Position numbers and translations under genes: made by a program. DNA of 64,000 nt from Bryobacterales bacterium (GTDB lineage Bacteria > Acidobacteriota > Terriglobia > Bryobacterales > Bryobacteraceae): assembly GCA_016789905.1 (NCBI GenBank), contig JAEUQC010000158.1, forward strand, positions 49,815-113,814. The letters run 5' to 3'. The stretch's first letter is position 1, and each line of letters opens with the position of its first letter. This document shows, piece after piece, positions 1-8,844 of the stretch. The notes under the pieces were generated by a model that saw only the letters and a program-made list of their open reading frames with translations, was not told where the DNA came from and made no database searches.

Positions 1-2
1 CC

Positions 3-350
3 GATACCACTTGGCCCGTCCTCTTCGTCGCGGCGCTGCTCATCTATTTTTATGCGCACTACGCGTTCGCTTCCATTACGGCGCATCTGTTGGCGATGTA
101 CCCGCCGTTCCTTGCCGTACTGATATTAAAAGGCGCGCCCGTCGGCCTGGTGGCTTTCGCCTTCGCCTGTTTCGTCAACTTCTCTTCCGGACTCACGAAC
201 TACGGCACTACGCCCTCGCCCATGTTCTTCGCGCAGGAATACGTCAGCATGAAGGATTGGTTCCGCATCGGCGCGGTGGTCAGCGTGTCGAACGTGTTCA
301 TCTGGGGCACCGTCGGCTTCGCTTGGTGGAAACTCCTCGGCATCTGGTAG
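3..350 (+). CDS. DASS-family (SLC13-like) anion:sodium symporter, 3' fragment
   Basis: The reading frame is open from the first bases of the window to a TAG at 348-350, so only the last ~115 residues are present and the start lies outside. Hydrophobic segments alternate with the motif GLTNYGTTPSPM and the segment ends in WWKLLGIW. This is the usual C-terminus of divalent-anion:Na+ symporters (CitT / oxoglutarate-malate translocator type), inner-membrane carriers of di- and tricarboxylates or sulfate. The substrate cannot be told from this fragment. The gene converges on the minus-strand gene ending at 500; the 149 bases between them hold nothing I recognise. Confidence 0.8.
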   Translation, partial: DTTWPVLFVAALLIYFYAHYAFASITAHLLAMYPPFLAVLILKGAPVGLVAFAFACFVNFSSGLTNYGTTPSPMFFAQEYVSMKDWFRIGAVVSVSNVFIWGTVGFAWWKLLGIW

Positions 351-499
351 TGGATCGACACGTTCCGCCACCGGCAGCGGCCGTGTAGGCACTGGCTCGT
401 CACGCCAATCACCGCCCGGCACCTCCTGGTTTCAAAGGCCCGCAGGGAAGCCATCAGCCGCCGCAACCACCCCGCCCGCCCCGGCATACTCCCAACAAA

Positions 500-1249
500 T
501 CACTGTTGTGGAAATGCTGTGAGAATCCTGTAGATCCCCTGTGTGTCTTTTCCAACTGCCGGCGCCAGCCCGTCCAGGTAATGCTGAAACGTCGTGTCCC
601 CCAGGAACGGCCGCTCCTCGGTTTGCTGATACTCCACAAACAACTGCCGCGCCGTCTTTCCGCCCTCTTCCAATAGCCGCAGAATCGTCCGCTGCACCCG
701 GTTGTTCACCGGTCCATGTTCCAACAACCTCTCCACCGCCGCCCGCAAGTGCGGCAGCGCACCCAGGTCCGTTTCCAACATCTTTGCCGCCTCTCCCGCC
801 GTGATCGCCCGCCACGCCCGCGCCCCGGTGGCAAACATCTCCTCGCTCACCCGGACTTTCGCCGCCGCCAGCCCCGCCATATTCTCCACCGCCATTTCCC
901 GCGGAATGTCCACCAGAAAATGCGGACCGCCAGTCAGCCCTTCCTCCCGCAGGAAATGCAATAGTTGCAGCAACTGCAACTGGTCGTACAGATCATCTTC
1001 AAACCACATCCAAATCGAGTCGCGCTTCACCAGCCGCCGCAGTTGCCTGTCCCGCTCCCGCAGCTTGTCCCCCGGGCCATATCCATTGGCTTCCAGCCAC
1101 GCCGCGCGCTCTGCCGTGAACTCCTCCAGCGGTTTACCCGCCGGCAGCGGCCCCTCATGCAGTATGTCGTGCCAAACAATCAGGCGCGGCTCTCCCGCCC
1201 AGCGCCGGAGCTTCTCCGCCACCGCGTCGCCATTGGTTATGTGAACCAT
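500..1249 (-). CDS. DUF1835 domain-containing protein
   Basis: A 249-residue protein beginning MVHITNGDAVAEKLR, followed by a stretch containing WHDILHEGPLP; this opening is characteristic of the DUF1835 family (N-terminal DUF1835, often a DUF3658-like C-terminus). It is soluble and has no signal peptide. The family has no established biochemical role. The gene lies six bases downstream of the stop of the glycosyltransferase gene ending at 1256, on the same strand, and no clear Shine-Dalgarno precedes the ATG, so it is probably expressed by translational coupling. Functional linkage to the glycosyltransferase is inference from adjacency only. Confidence 0.85.
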   Translation of the reverse strand: MVHITNGDAVAEKLRRWAGEPRLIVWHDILHEGPLPAGKPLEEFTAERAAWLEANGYGPGDKLRERDRQLRRLVKRDSIWMWFEDDLYDQLQLLQLLHFLREEGLTGGPHFLVDIPREMAVENMAGLAAAKVRVSEEMFATGARAWRAITAGEAAKMLETDLGALPHLRAAVERLLEHGPVNNRVQRTILRLLEEGGKTARQLFVEYQQTEERPFLGDTTFQHYLDGLAPAVGKDTQGIYRILTAFPQQ

Positions 1250-1255
1250 GGAAGG

Positions 1256-2863
1256 TTACTGCGCGGCTTCCAGCGCCAGCTTGTGACGCTTCTCCCACGC
1301 CTGCTTGGCCTGATACTCAAACCATAACTTGCTGCCCGCCGCCCAGTAGTATCCGCCAACGAACAGCGAAAGGAACGGTATCGCCAGGAAGTTGTAGCTC
1401 TCAATCGAATACGCGATCATCGCCAGGAACCACGTGCCCGCCGCAATCTCAAAGAACGGCAGCCAGCCAATGCGCGCCTTGTACCGCTCATTGCCCAAGC
1501 TGACTTTTTTATCGCCCACCGCGTATTTCGGCGTCCTGGCGAAAGCCGTCTGGTATCCCACCAGCGCTTCCATTACCGCCTTGGCGTTGCTCAACGTCAG
1601 CGCCACCCCCGCCGCCATCAGCACCGGCATGTACCAGATGGTCCGCCGCCAGTCGTCCGGACGCAATTGCCGCTGCGCCACCAGATAAAACGCCGAAATC
1701 GACCAGAAACTCGCCGCCATCAGCGGCAGATCCACGAACAGCATCTGCATCCAGCCCATGTAGAACCGGACTATCATCACCGGCAGCATCAACGCCGATA
1801 GAATCAGCATCAACGGATAGGCGATGTTCGGCGATAGGTGGCAAATCGCTTCCAGCTTCACTCGCCACGGCTCGTTGGATCTCAATATCATCGGCAGCAG
1901 CTTCTTCGCGCACTGCGTCAGCCCTTTGGACCACCGCGTCTGCTGCACCTGGAAGCCGTGCATGTCAAAAGGCAGCTCCGACGGGCACTCCACATCCGGG
2001 CAGTAGACGAACTTCCAGCCCTTCAACTGCGCCCGGTAGCTCAGATCGGAATCCTCGGTCAGCGTGTCGTGCTGCCATCCGCCCGCGTCCTCGATCATTT
2101 CCTTGCGCAGAATGCCGGCCGTGCCATTGAAGTTGAAAAACAGCCCACCGCCCGCGCGCGCCACATGCTCCAATACGAAATGGCCGTCCAGCAGGATGGT
2201 CTGCACTTCCGTCAGGGCGTTGTAGTGCCGGTTCAAATAGGTCCACCGCGTCTGCACCACGCCAACTTTCGGATCGGCGAAGTAGTGAATGGTCTTGCGC
2301 AAAAAGTCGGTGGGAACAACGAAGTCGGCGTCGAACACCGCCACTACAATACCGGTGGCCGTCTTCAGGCCCTCCTGCAATGCGCCGGCTTTGTACCCGT
2401 GCCGGTTCTTGCGGTGATGGTACTCAATCGGGTGCCCCATCGCCCGGTATTCGGCCACCAGCCGTTCCGTGAACGGATGCGTCTCATCGGTCGAATCGTC
2501 CAGCACCTGGATTTGCAGCAGATGCTTCGGATAGTCGATCTTAACGATCTGCTCCACCAGCCGTTCCACCACGAATCGCTCGTTATAAAGCGGCAACTGT
2601 ATTGTCACCGGCGGCAACTCCGCGAACTCCTGCGGCGGCGTTTTCAAAAGGTTCTTGCGGTTCTTGAAATACCCGCGAATCATCTCGTAGCGGTGCATTC
2701 CGTAAAACGAAAGCACCAGCAGAATAGCGAAATATGGCACCAGCAGCGCATAATCGAACGGAGCCAGTTTGTGGATGCCCGCAAACGTGTCGTCGAAAAA
2801 CGAGCGCTTAAACTCGTCAAGCGCGGATGGTTCGGAAACGAGGAGGGCGAAAAGTAGGGGCAT
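1256..2863 (-). CDS. Cellulose-synthase-like family 2 glycosyltransferase, membrane-bound
   Basis: About 535 residues. An N-terminal membrane helix (LLVPYFAILLVLSFYG) is followed by a GT2 catalytic domain with VFDADFVVP (DxD-type metal/nucleotide site), TEDSDLSYRAQLKGW (catalytic Asp region) and QQTRWSKG (QxxRW motif), then four or more C-terminal helices. This is the layout of processive beta-glycan synthases and of CsbB/IcaA/CESA-like enzymes that polymerise or transfer sugars at the inner membrane. The exact polysaccharide is unknown. A TTG at 2872 would add three residues, but the ATG at 2863 is preferred; it shares bases with the ATG of the divergent gene at 2862. Upstream in the same transcription unit as the DUF1835 gene. 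Confidence 0.88.
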   Translation of the reverse strand: MPLLFALLVSEPSALDEFKRSFFDDTFAGIHKLAPFDYALLVPYFAILLVLSFYGMHRYEMIRGYFKNRKNLLKTPPQEFAELPPVTIQLPLYNERFVVERLVEQIVKIDYPKHLLQIQVLDDSTDETHPFTERLVAEYRAMGHPIEYHHRKNRHGYKAGALQEGLKTATGIVVAVFDADFVVPTDFLRKTIHYFADPKVGVVQTRWTYLNRHYNALTEVQTILLDGHFVLEHVARAGGGLFFNFNGTAGILRKEMIEDAGGWQHDTLTEDSDLSYRAQLKGWKFVYCPDVECPSELPFDMHGFQVQQTRWSKGLTQCAKKLLPMILRSNEPWRVKLEAICHLSPNIAYPLMLILSALMLPVMIVRFYMGWMQMLFVDLPLMAASFWSISAFYLVAQRQLRPDDWRRTIWYMPVLMAAGVALTLSNAKAVMEALVGYQTAFARTPKYAVGDKKVSLGNERYKARIGWLPFFEIAAGTWFLAMIAYSIESYNFLAIPFLSLFVGGYYWAAGSKLWFEYQAKQAWEKRHKLALEAAQ

Positions 2864-4118
2864 GAGTGCCAAAGAAAAGGTCGCTTGCCTGATCGGGTTG
2901 GGTCTGGAAGCGGGCCTGTTACTCCTTGCGCTGGTGCGCGGCGATGAAGTTCACGACCCACAGAGAGAGATCGCTCTATTTTTCGTGACCAGCTTATTAT
3001 ATCTCGCCGGGCTGGCCCTCGTGTGTAGACTCGATGGGGGAGTCCGCCCCTCCCTTCTTCTGGGATGGGCGCTCCTGTTTCGCCTTACCGCGTTCTGCAT
3101 GGACCCGCTTTTCAGCGATGATCTCTACCGCTACCGATGGGAGGGCCGGGTGGCGGCGGCCGGGCTGAATCCCTATGAACACCGGCCCGCGGAGCCGGCC
3201 CTCGCCGCCATTCTAGAGGACCGTGTTGACGGCAAAGACTTTCGGCCGGTTTACGGCCCCCTGCTGCAAACCCTCCAGTGGGTGTTGGTGATGGCCGGCG
3301 GGGGCTCGCTGCTGGCGATGAAGTTGGGGGCTTGCGCGGCGGAGTTGGCGTTGAGTTGGCTTTTGTTTCAATGGGTTACGGAGAAATGGCGGTGGTTCGC
3401 CTGGGGCTGGTGTCCGTTGGGAATTGTCGAATTCTGGGGCATGGGGCATCACGACGCGGTTATGGTGGCCCTGGCCCTGGGCGCGGTGTGGCTCGCGGAC
3501 CGCAAACGGTGGTCCATAGCTTTTCTTTTGTTAGGGTTGGCAGGCGCCACCAAGTACTGGCCGCTGCTGCTTTGGCCGGTTTTTGTTCGTTTGGGCGGAT
3601 GGCGCTGGGCGTGGCTCGCGCCGGCCGCTTTTGGTCTTTGCTGGCTTCCGTGGTACACAAACGTGCTCGAAAATGCGCGCTATATGGGCGGTTTTGTAGG
3701 CGGATGGCGCAATAATGACGCACTTTTTGGTGCTATTTTGGCGCTCGCCGGGGGCTTTGAGATGGCAAAACGGGTGGCGGCGGCCCTCATTCTGGCCGGT
3801 TCGTTTGGCGCCGCGCTGTGGGCCAAATCGGCCCGCGCGGCGTACGCAATCGTCGTTGTCACCATCCTGCTCGTGTCGGCAAACGTCCATCCGTGGTACC
3901 TCACCTGGCTGGTCCCGCTGGCGGCGGTGGAGTGGAGTTGGGCGGCTATTGTTTGGGGGGCGCTGGCGCCTTTACACTACGTGGTGCTCATACGCTGGCG
4001 TCTGGAACACGTTTGGGACGGAGTTAGTAACTGGCGCTGGGCGGTTTATCTGCCGGTGCTGGCGGTCTTAATGGTACAACTGATACGAAGGAGTCGCGTT
4101 GGAGGTTCACGTTCGTAA
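2862..4118 (+). CDS. GT-C type membrane glycosyltransferase (mannosyltransferase-like)
   Basis: About 418 residues with roughly ten hydrophobic segments. The first periplasmic-loop motif, DPLFSDDLYRYRWEG followed by GLNPYEHRP, is typical of polyprenyl-phosphate-sugar dependent GT-C enzymes (GT87/DUF2029-like), where the acidic pair is catalytic or metal-binding. Later motifs include GATKYWPLLLWP and VSANVHPWYLTW, also common in this group. It probably transfers a lipid-linked sugar on the periplasmic side of the inner membrane. The frame stays open upstream to 2769, but the ATG at 2862 is chosen because GGAGG and GTAGGGG lie just ahead of it and the upstream extension has no homologous look. 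The stop overlaps the next gene. Confidence 0.8.
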   Translation: MSAKEKVACLIGLGLEAGLLLLALVRGDEVHDPQREIALFFVTSLLYLAGLALVCRLDGGVRPSLLLGWALLFRLTAFCMDPLFSDDLYRYRWEGRVAAAGLNPYEHRPAEPALAAILEDRVDGKDFRPVYGPLLQTLQWVLVMAGGGSLLAMKLGACAAELALSWLLFQWVTEKWRWFAWGWCPLGIVEFWGMGHHDAVMVALALGAVWLADRKRWSIAFLLLGLAGATKYWPLLLWPVFVRLGGWRWAWLAPAAFGLCWLPWYTNVLENARYMGGFVGGWRNNDALFGAILALAGGFEMAKRVAAALILAGSFGAALWAKSARAAYAIVVVTILLVSANVHPWYLTWLVPLAAVEWSWAAIVWGALAPLHYVVLIRWRLEHVWDGVSNWRWAVYLPVLAVLMVQLIRRSRVGGSRS

Positions 4119-4506
4119 TGTTGGTCTTATCCTGTTCTATTTGGGAATAGCCCTGGGCGTGATCGCGGTGATCACCCTGGTGGCCTTCGGCGGACTGGAC
4201 GGCATCATGCTCACCAACAATCCCTTCTACAAACGAAAGGATCTGGCGACGATTCCCTTGGACCGCGTGCTGGCCGTCGTGGCCATTTTCTATTCCCTGC
4301 TCATGGCGGCGCCGCTGGCGATTGTCGGGCGCGGCATCCTCCGATTTCAACCATGGGCGAAGACGCTGGGCCTATTCGTGGCGGCGTTGACACTTCTGTT
4401 CTTCCCCATTGGCACCGGAATCGGTATCTACACACTATGGGTATTGACCGACGAAGCCACCGAGTTCCTATTCGCGAACGTGCCCGCCGGCGGCGCCCGC
4501 CGCTAG
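4099..4506 (+). CDS. Small multi-pass membrane protein, unknown function
   Basis: About 135 residues with three or four hydrophobic segments (ILFYLGIALGVIAVITLVAF, VLAVVAIFYSLLMAAPLAIV, TLGLFVAALTLLFFPIGTG). No family is recognised; the closing GIGIYTLWVL segment resembles small DUF4064-like membrane proteins but this is weak. The start is a TTG at 4099: an AAGGAG at 4087-4092 is well placed and the start lies 20 bases inside the end of the GT-C gene, so the two are translationally coupled. It converges with, and overlaps by four bases, the AsmA-like gene on the minus strand. Confidence 0.6.
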   Translation: MEVHVRNVGLILFYLGIALGVIAVITLVAFGGLDGIMLTNNPFYKRKDLATIPLDRVLAVVAIFYSLLMAAPLAIVGRGILRFQPWAKTLGLFVAALTLLFFPIGTGIGIYTLWVLTDEATEFLFANVPAGGARR

Positions 4507-6653
4507 GGCCTCTTCTTGCCCTTAAAGGCGTCCAGGATTCCCTTCACCCCCTGCTGAAAATCCTGCGGCTGGCTTAGCTTCATCTTCCCAAGCGTGACGG
4601 CGTCCGGGCCGAAGATAGGCTTGGCGAACGTCCCCTTCACGAGGGACGGCATGAGCAGTTCGCCCTTGGGGCTGGCCATGGCGGCGCTCAGAAATCCGCC
4701 GATCTTGGTGCCGCCCACTTCGTCGCTGAACTGCTTGTTGAGCGTGGTCAACATGCGCAGGTTCAGTGTCTGATCCACCAGGTTCAGCGAGCCGGTAATC
4801 AGCGCCGCGCCGCGGTCAAGTTCCAGCCGCAGATCGTCCGTTTCCGCCGCGCCATTGTTCAGTTTGAACTGCCCCTTCATGCCCAGAAATGGCGTATTGG
4901 CGGCGTTGGCGTTCAGCGGCTTAAGAAACTTGCCAAGCGCATTCATTTCCCCAATCAGATTCAGCGGCAGCAGCTTACCCTGGGCAAGTTGAAACTGGAG
5001 CGTTCCGGTCAGCGTCCGGGCGAAATCCTCACCCGGCTTCGGGGAAAATTGCAATTTCGCTTCGGCGGTAAGCGGGCCGGTCACCACCTTGCACAGCGGC
5101 GTAGTGGCCGCTAGAAGTTGTTCCGATTCGATCTTTTCCAAATGCGTGTTGAGGTTAATCACCGCCGGTTCCGTCTTCAGATTCACCGTAGCCGATCCGG
5201 ACAGTTTGCCATTGTAGACACCGGCCGATAGCGGTTCCAGCGTAAGCAACTTGTCCCGGTACGTGAGCCCGGATTTGAGATTCTCCAGGATCAGGTCGTT
5301 GATTTGCATCCGGCCGGCGGCGATTTCACCGGTAACTGTTACGGGCTTGCCGCCGCCTTTGGCGGGAGGGAACCAGGACTGGATTTCGGTGTTGGACAGC
5401 TTGTCGGCCTTAAGCGCGATGGCAATCCGCGGGTTCGAGAAGTTGGCCACACCGATACTGCCCTGCCAGTTCGAGTTGCCGATGTGGAAAACCGCGTTTT
5501 CCATGGACGCACTGTTGCCGGCGAAATTGATTTGCGCCGTGTCGATGCGAATAGTCGGAACCAGTGCGTCGCTGCGCAAATCGGCCTTGGCGATGGAGCC
5601 GGTGCCGGAGAGGCTCGGATTGGCCAGCGGGCCGGTGGCGCGCAACTGAAGCGTGGCCGTGCCGGAACCAGACACCGTCTCCGCTTGGGCGATGGCAAGC
5701 AGATCCTGAATGGCGGCGTCCTTGGCGGATATGGTCGCGTCAATTTCTTTGTAATTGCTCAGTTGGAACGTAGCCTGCACCAGCGTCGGCCCGGCCTGGA
5801 GAGAGAATGGGCTGGCGATGATGCGTGTGGGGGTGATGGCGAGCCCGAGCGCGGAGGCACGGAGCGTTTGAGTGAGTTTGCCGCCAGAGACTTCGAGGTC
5901 CGCAATTTGAACGGCCCCCGTAAGGCCTGGCGCGGCAAGGGGGCCGGCGACTTTCACATCGGCCGTTACTGTGCCTTTGGGCTTATACGCGGACTGAATG
6001 GGAAGCCCCTCGAGCGGGGTTGGTTTCACCACCAGCCGGCCGTTTACGGTGCGGGCATTAGTGTCTATGGCGCCAGTGAAAGACGCGACGATCTTACCCA
6101 TGGTGGCATCAAGCGCGGAGAAATTCCAGACTCCGCCGCTGTTGGCGGCGGCGAAGCGAAGGTTCACCGGAAGAGTCGCGTTCTTCCATGACGCTGTGCC
6201 GCTCGTCTGATTGTTCCCGGAACGGATAGAAGCGTCGATGTGTGTATATTCCGCGCCCCCGGCGACAAGTTTGCCATCAATGATATCGAGCGCGCCAATG
6301 GAGGGCACGGCGGTTGCGGACGCCGCCGGCGCCTCGGGTTTATAGTCGACCACGGGCCGCGTCAGGGAAATCGCCTCAATTTCCACTCTCCCCGAAATCA
6401 ACGGTATCGCACGGACCCCGACGCTGACCAGTTCCGCGCTGGCAAGGCCGGGAATCGTCAGAGCCTGGGCCTGCAAGGAGAGCGGAAAGAGCGTCAGAGA
6501 TAGTTTGCCGAACGCGACGGGGCGGCCGAGCGCCGCTTCTAACTGGTGCTTGATTACCGGCCGGAACTGCTCCGCGGAAACCAGCCACGGGAGCGCCAGC
6601 AACAGGAGCAGCGGGACCCCGCAAAGAACCGCAAGAAGGCGGAAGCGCTTCAT
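4503..6653 (-). CDS. AsmA-family / DUF748-like envelope protein
   Basis: 716 residues. An N-terminal membrane anchor (LLAVLCGVPLLLLLALPWLV) is followed by the AsmA start signature (EQFRPVIKHQLEAALGRPV, then FGKLSLTLFP). The rest is long beta-rich sequence with alternating hydrophobic residues. The C-terminal portion (LNLRMLTTLNKQFSDEV, then GTFAKPIFGPD) resembles the AsmA-like C-terminal region. AsmA-like proteins are inner-membrane-anchored periplasmic proteins that belong to the bridge-like lipid-transport superfamily (TamB, YhdP) and influence outer-membrane assembly and phospholipid traffic. It starts 16 bases downstream of the SnoaL-like gene and may share its transcript. Confidence 0.82.
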   Translation of the reverse strand: MKRFRLLAVLCGVPLLLLLALPWLVSAEQFRPVIKHQLEAALGRPVAFGKLSLTLFPLSLQAQALTIPGLASAELVSVGVRAIPLISGRVEIEAISLTRPVVDYKPEAPAASATAVPSIGALDIIDGKLVAGGAEYTHIDASIRSGNNQTSGTASWKNATLPVNLRFAAANSGGVWNFSALDATMGKIVASFTGAIDTNARTVNGRLVVKPTPLEGLPIQSAYKPKGTVTADVKVAGPLAAPGLTGAVQIADLEVSGGKLTQTLRASALGLAITPTRIIASPFSLQAGPTLVQATFQLSNYKEIDATISAKDAAIQDLLAIAQAETVSGSGTATLQLRATGPLANPSLSGTGSIAKADLRSDALVPTIRIDTAQINFAGNSASMENAVFHIGNSNWQGSIGVANFSNPRIAIALKADKLSNTEIQSWFPPAKGGGKPVTVTGEIAAGRMQINDLILENLKSGLTYRDKLLTLEPLSAGVYNGKLSGSATVNLKTEPAVINLNTHLEKIESEQLLAATTPLCKVVTGPLTAEAKLQFSPKPGEDFARTLTGTLQFQLAQGKLLPLNLIGEMNALGKFLKPLNANAANTPFLGMKGQFKLNNGAAETDDLRLELDRGAALITGSLNLVDQTLNLRMLTTLNKQFSDEVGGTKIGGFLSAAMASPKGELLMPSLVKGTFAKPIFGPDAVTLGKMKLSQPQDFQQGVKGILDAFKGKKRP

Positions 6654-6669
6654 CCCTACATGGTACGCC

Positions 6670-7089
6670 TCAGCGCACGTTTAATATGCGTAGCTGCTGG
6701 TAGAAGGCAAGCTGGTCAATAAAGTTCCAGGCTTCGGCGATCTTTCCATTTTCGAACCGGAAAATGATCACGGCGCCGAAATCGATTGGATTGCCAGTGG
6801 GCGGGATGCCAAGGTCGCCACCGGTATGTGTGCCTGAGGAGTGAACGCGAACGACAACACGGTCGCCCTCGGCGATGGTGTCGAGGACGTTCACTTCCAA
6901 GTCGCTAATAGCGCCGCTCATTTTGCCATGAAAGTCGCGAAATGCATCCATACCCTTGGTAGTTACCCCGGGGCCTTCCATGTCATGGCCTTCCGCGTCG
7001 GGCAGGGCGAGTTCAGGAATGAGTTCAACTTTGCCTTGTGTCCAAACTTCCTCAAACCAGCGTATAGCGGCGCGCCTATTGGTTTCCAT
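6670..7089 (-). CDS. SnoaL-like / ester cyclase family protein (NTF2 fold)
   Basis: 139 residues with the pattern of the SnoaL-like ester-cyclase family: an N-terminal helix (NRRAAIRWFEEVWTQGK), AFRDFHGKMSGAISDLE, DRVVVRVHSSGTHTG, the loop GIPPTGNPIDFGAVIIFRFE and a terminal helix containing EAWNFIDQLAFYQQL. The fold is an alpha+beta barrel; members range from polyketide cyclases to small-molecule isomerases and many are uncharacterised. It is cytoplasmic with no signal peptide. Its start lies 14 bases inside the end of the upstream sodium symporter gene, which argues for the same operon. Substrate unknown. Confidence 0.82.
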   Translation of the reverse strand: METNRRAAIRWFEEVWTQGKVELIPELALPDAEGHDMEGPGVTTKGMDAFRDFHGKMSGAISDLEVNVLDTIAEGDRVVVRVHSSGTHTGGDLGIPPTGNPIDFGAVIIFRFENGKIAEAWNFIDQLAFYQQLRILNVR

Positions 7090-8719
7090 GGCCTCTATGA
7101 TACTCCAGCCGTGAAACTAGAAATCCAGTGCTTATTACAGCGGCGCACCCGGCGACGTTATACCAGAGGAAAGAAGTGGCGCCTGTGAAGTGCAGTGTGA
7201 AGATAACCGCCTCTCCGGCCAACACGCCGTAAAAAGCGCCATTGGCGCCTACGCGCGGAAAGTACATGGCCAGGGCGAACACGCCGAGAATTCCCCCATA
7301 AAACAAGGACCCCAACAGGTTCACCGCCTCCACCAGGGAGCCGAGATTCTTAGCGAATTGCGCGGTGATCACCGCGTAGGCGCCCCAGAACGCTGTAAAT
7401 GCGCGCGAGGCCCAAAGATAGTGGGAATCCTCGGCGGCGGGGCGCAGAAGCCGCTTGTAGATATCGATGACGGAGACCGTCGCCAATGAGTTGATCTCTC
7501 CGGAAATTGTGGACATGGCCGCGGCAAGGATGGCCGCGATGATCAGGCCAACAATGCCTTGCGGCAGATAGTGGGTGACGAAGTGCAGAAATACGTAGTT
7601 AGTATCATTGCCGCCGGTGATCGCGGCGGCCTGCTTTCGGGCGGTGTCGATATCTTTCTGCGCCGCCTGGAACGCGTCTCGGTCCGCTTCGCCGCGGACA
7701 AGCCGGGCTGCGGCTTCATGCCGCTTCTGGAACGCCGTGTCGAACTGCTGTTGCAGTGCTGGATAGGCGGGATTGGCACGGAGTTTTGCCATGTCGCCGG
7801 GCTGGAACAACAGCGGCGGCTGCACGAAGGTAAAGAACGCGAATACGATCGCGCCGGTCAGCAGAATCAGAAACTGCATTGGGATTTTCGCGATCGCGTT
7901 AAAGAGAAGTCCAAGGCGGCTTTGGGCAATGGAAGATCCGGTCAAGTAGCGCTGTACCTGACTTTGGTCGCAACCGAAATACGCCAATGCCAGGAACGCG
8001 CCACCGAACAGACCGCTCCAGATGTTGTAGCGGTCGTCCCAGGCGAAGGATGTCGTCACCGGATTTAGTTTGCCGGCGGCCCCGGCCACGGTTAGCGCGC
8101 CGGTGAGCCCAATATTCTCAGGAAGCAGGTAGACGGCCATAAACAGGGCGGCGGCAAGGCCGGCCATCATGATGAGCATCTGCTGAAAATCGGTCCACGT
8201 AACAGCTTGAACACCGCCCATGACGGTATAGACCACCACGATCACGCCCATGATGAGCGTCGTGTACTGGTCCGGCCAGCCCAGAATGACCGTCAGCACG
8301 ATGGCCGGGGCGGAAAGCGCAAGGCCCACGGCAAGGCCGCGTTGGATGAGAAAAATGATGCTGACAAGCGTGCGCGTCCGGGCGTCGAATCTCTTCTCCA
8401 GATACTCGTAGGCAGTATAGACATTTGCGCGGTGGAATAGCGGCACCGCCGTGACGGAGAGAATAACCATGGCCAGCGGCAGGCCGAAATAAAACTGTAC
8501 GAACCTCATGCCATCGACATAGCCCTGGCCCGTGGTCGATATGAACGTGATGGCGGAGGCCTGGGTCGCCATGATGGAGAGGGCCATGGCATACCACGGC
8601 ATCGTGTTCCCGGCGCGAAGATACTTATCCGTTGTGTCGGACCCGCGCGCTTTCCACAGGCCGTAGAGGACCACGGCGGCGACGGAGGCGATCATCACCA
8701 CCCAATCGAGCGGTCTCAT
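7076..8719 (-). CDS. Sodium:solute symporter (SSS family)
   Basis: About 547 residues and 13 or so hydrophobic segments, with SSS signatures such as WYAMALSIMATQASAITFIS near the first helices, YTVMGGVQAVTWTDFQQ and FGCDQSQVQRYLT. A hydrophilic insert of about 70 residues lies between helices near residues 320-390, as in many SSS proteins of Bacteroidota and Acidobacteriota. These inner-membrane carriers couple Na+ entry to uptake of sugars, sialic acid, nucleosides or amino acids. The ATG at 8719 is chosen because it overlaps the TGA of the small upstream ORF (ATGA); an alternative ATG at 8725 is two codons upstream. Co-transcription with the PIG-L deacetylase suggests uptake of a deacetylated or amino-sugar product, which is inference. 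Confidence 0.88.
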   Translation of the reverse strand: MRPLDWVVMIASVAAVVLYGLWKARGSDTTDKYLRAGNTMPWYAMALSIMATQASAITFISTTGQGYVDGMRFVQFYFGLPLAMVILSVTAVPLFHRANVYTAYEYLEKRFDARTRTLVSIIFLIQRGLAVGLALSAPAIVLTVILGWPDQYTTLIMGVIVVVYTVMGGVQAVTWTDFQQMLIMMAGLAAALFMAVYLLPENIGLTGALTVAGAAGKLNPVTTSFAWDDRYNIWSGLFGGAFLALAYFGCDQSQVQRYLTGSSIAQSRLGLLFNAIAKIPMQFLILLTGAIVFAFFTFVQPPLLFQPGDMAKLRANPAYPALQQQFDTAFQKRHEAAARLVRGEADRDAFQAAQKDIDTARKQAAAITGGNDTNYVFLHFVTHYLPQGIVGLIIAAILAAAMSTISGEINSLATVSVIDIYKRLLRPAAEDSHYLWASRAFTAFWGAYAVITAQFAKNLGSLVEAVNLLGSLFYGGILGVFALAMYFPRVGANGAFYGVLAGEAVIFTLHFTGATSFLWYNVAGCAAVISTGFLVSRLEYHRGHGNQ

Positions 8720-8844
8720 GCCCATGCCTTCCCGAACAGCCAAAATAGCGTGATAAGCACGGCGAGATAGAGAATGACGGCTGTGTAGACGCGCCGCCAT
8801 TCGCCCAGAAATGGCGGTGGGTCGTCGTGGACTTCACGCTTCAA
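8716..8844 (-). CDS. 42-residue single-pass membrane peptide between PIG-L and symporter genes
   Basis: A short frame too small for most gene finders. It starts with TTG at 8844, overlapping the TGA of the PIG-L gene as ATTGA, and ends with a TGA at 8716 that overlaps the symporter ATG as ATGA. The product has a charged N-terminus (KREVHDDPPPFLGEWRRVY) and one membrane helix (TAVILYLAVLITLFWLFG). GGGAG lies a few bases ahead of the TTG. The tight two-sided coupling and the helix suggest a small subunit or stability factor of the symporter, as small partner proteins do for some SSS carriers; that role is inference. A longer upstream start at 8922 would overlap the PIG-L gene by 80 bases and is less likely. 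Confidence 0.62.
   Translation of the reverse strand: MKREVHDDPPPFLGEWRRVYTAVILYLAVLITLFWLFGKAWA

Noticed and set aside
2769..2861. 31-residue N-terminal extension of the GT-C gene
   Set aside because: Hydrophilic stretch antisense to the divergent gene; the ATG at 2862 has a better ribosome site.
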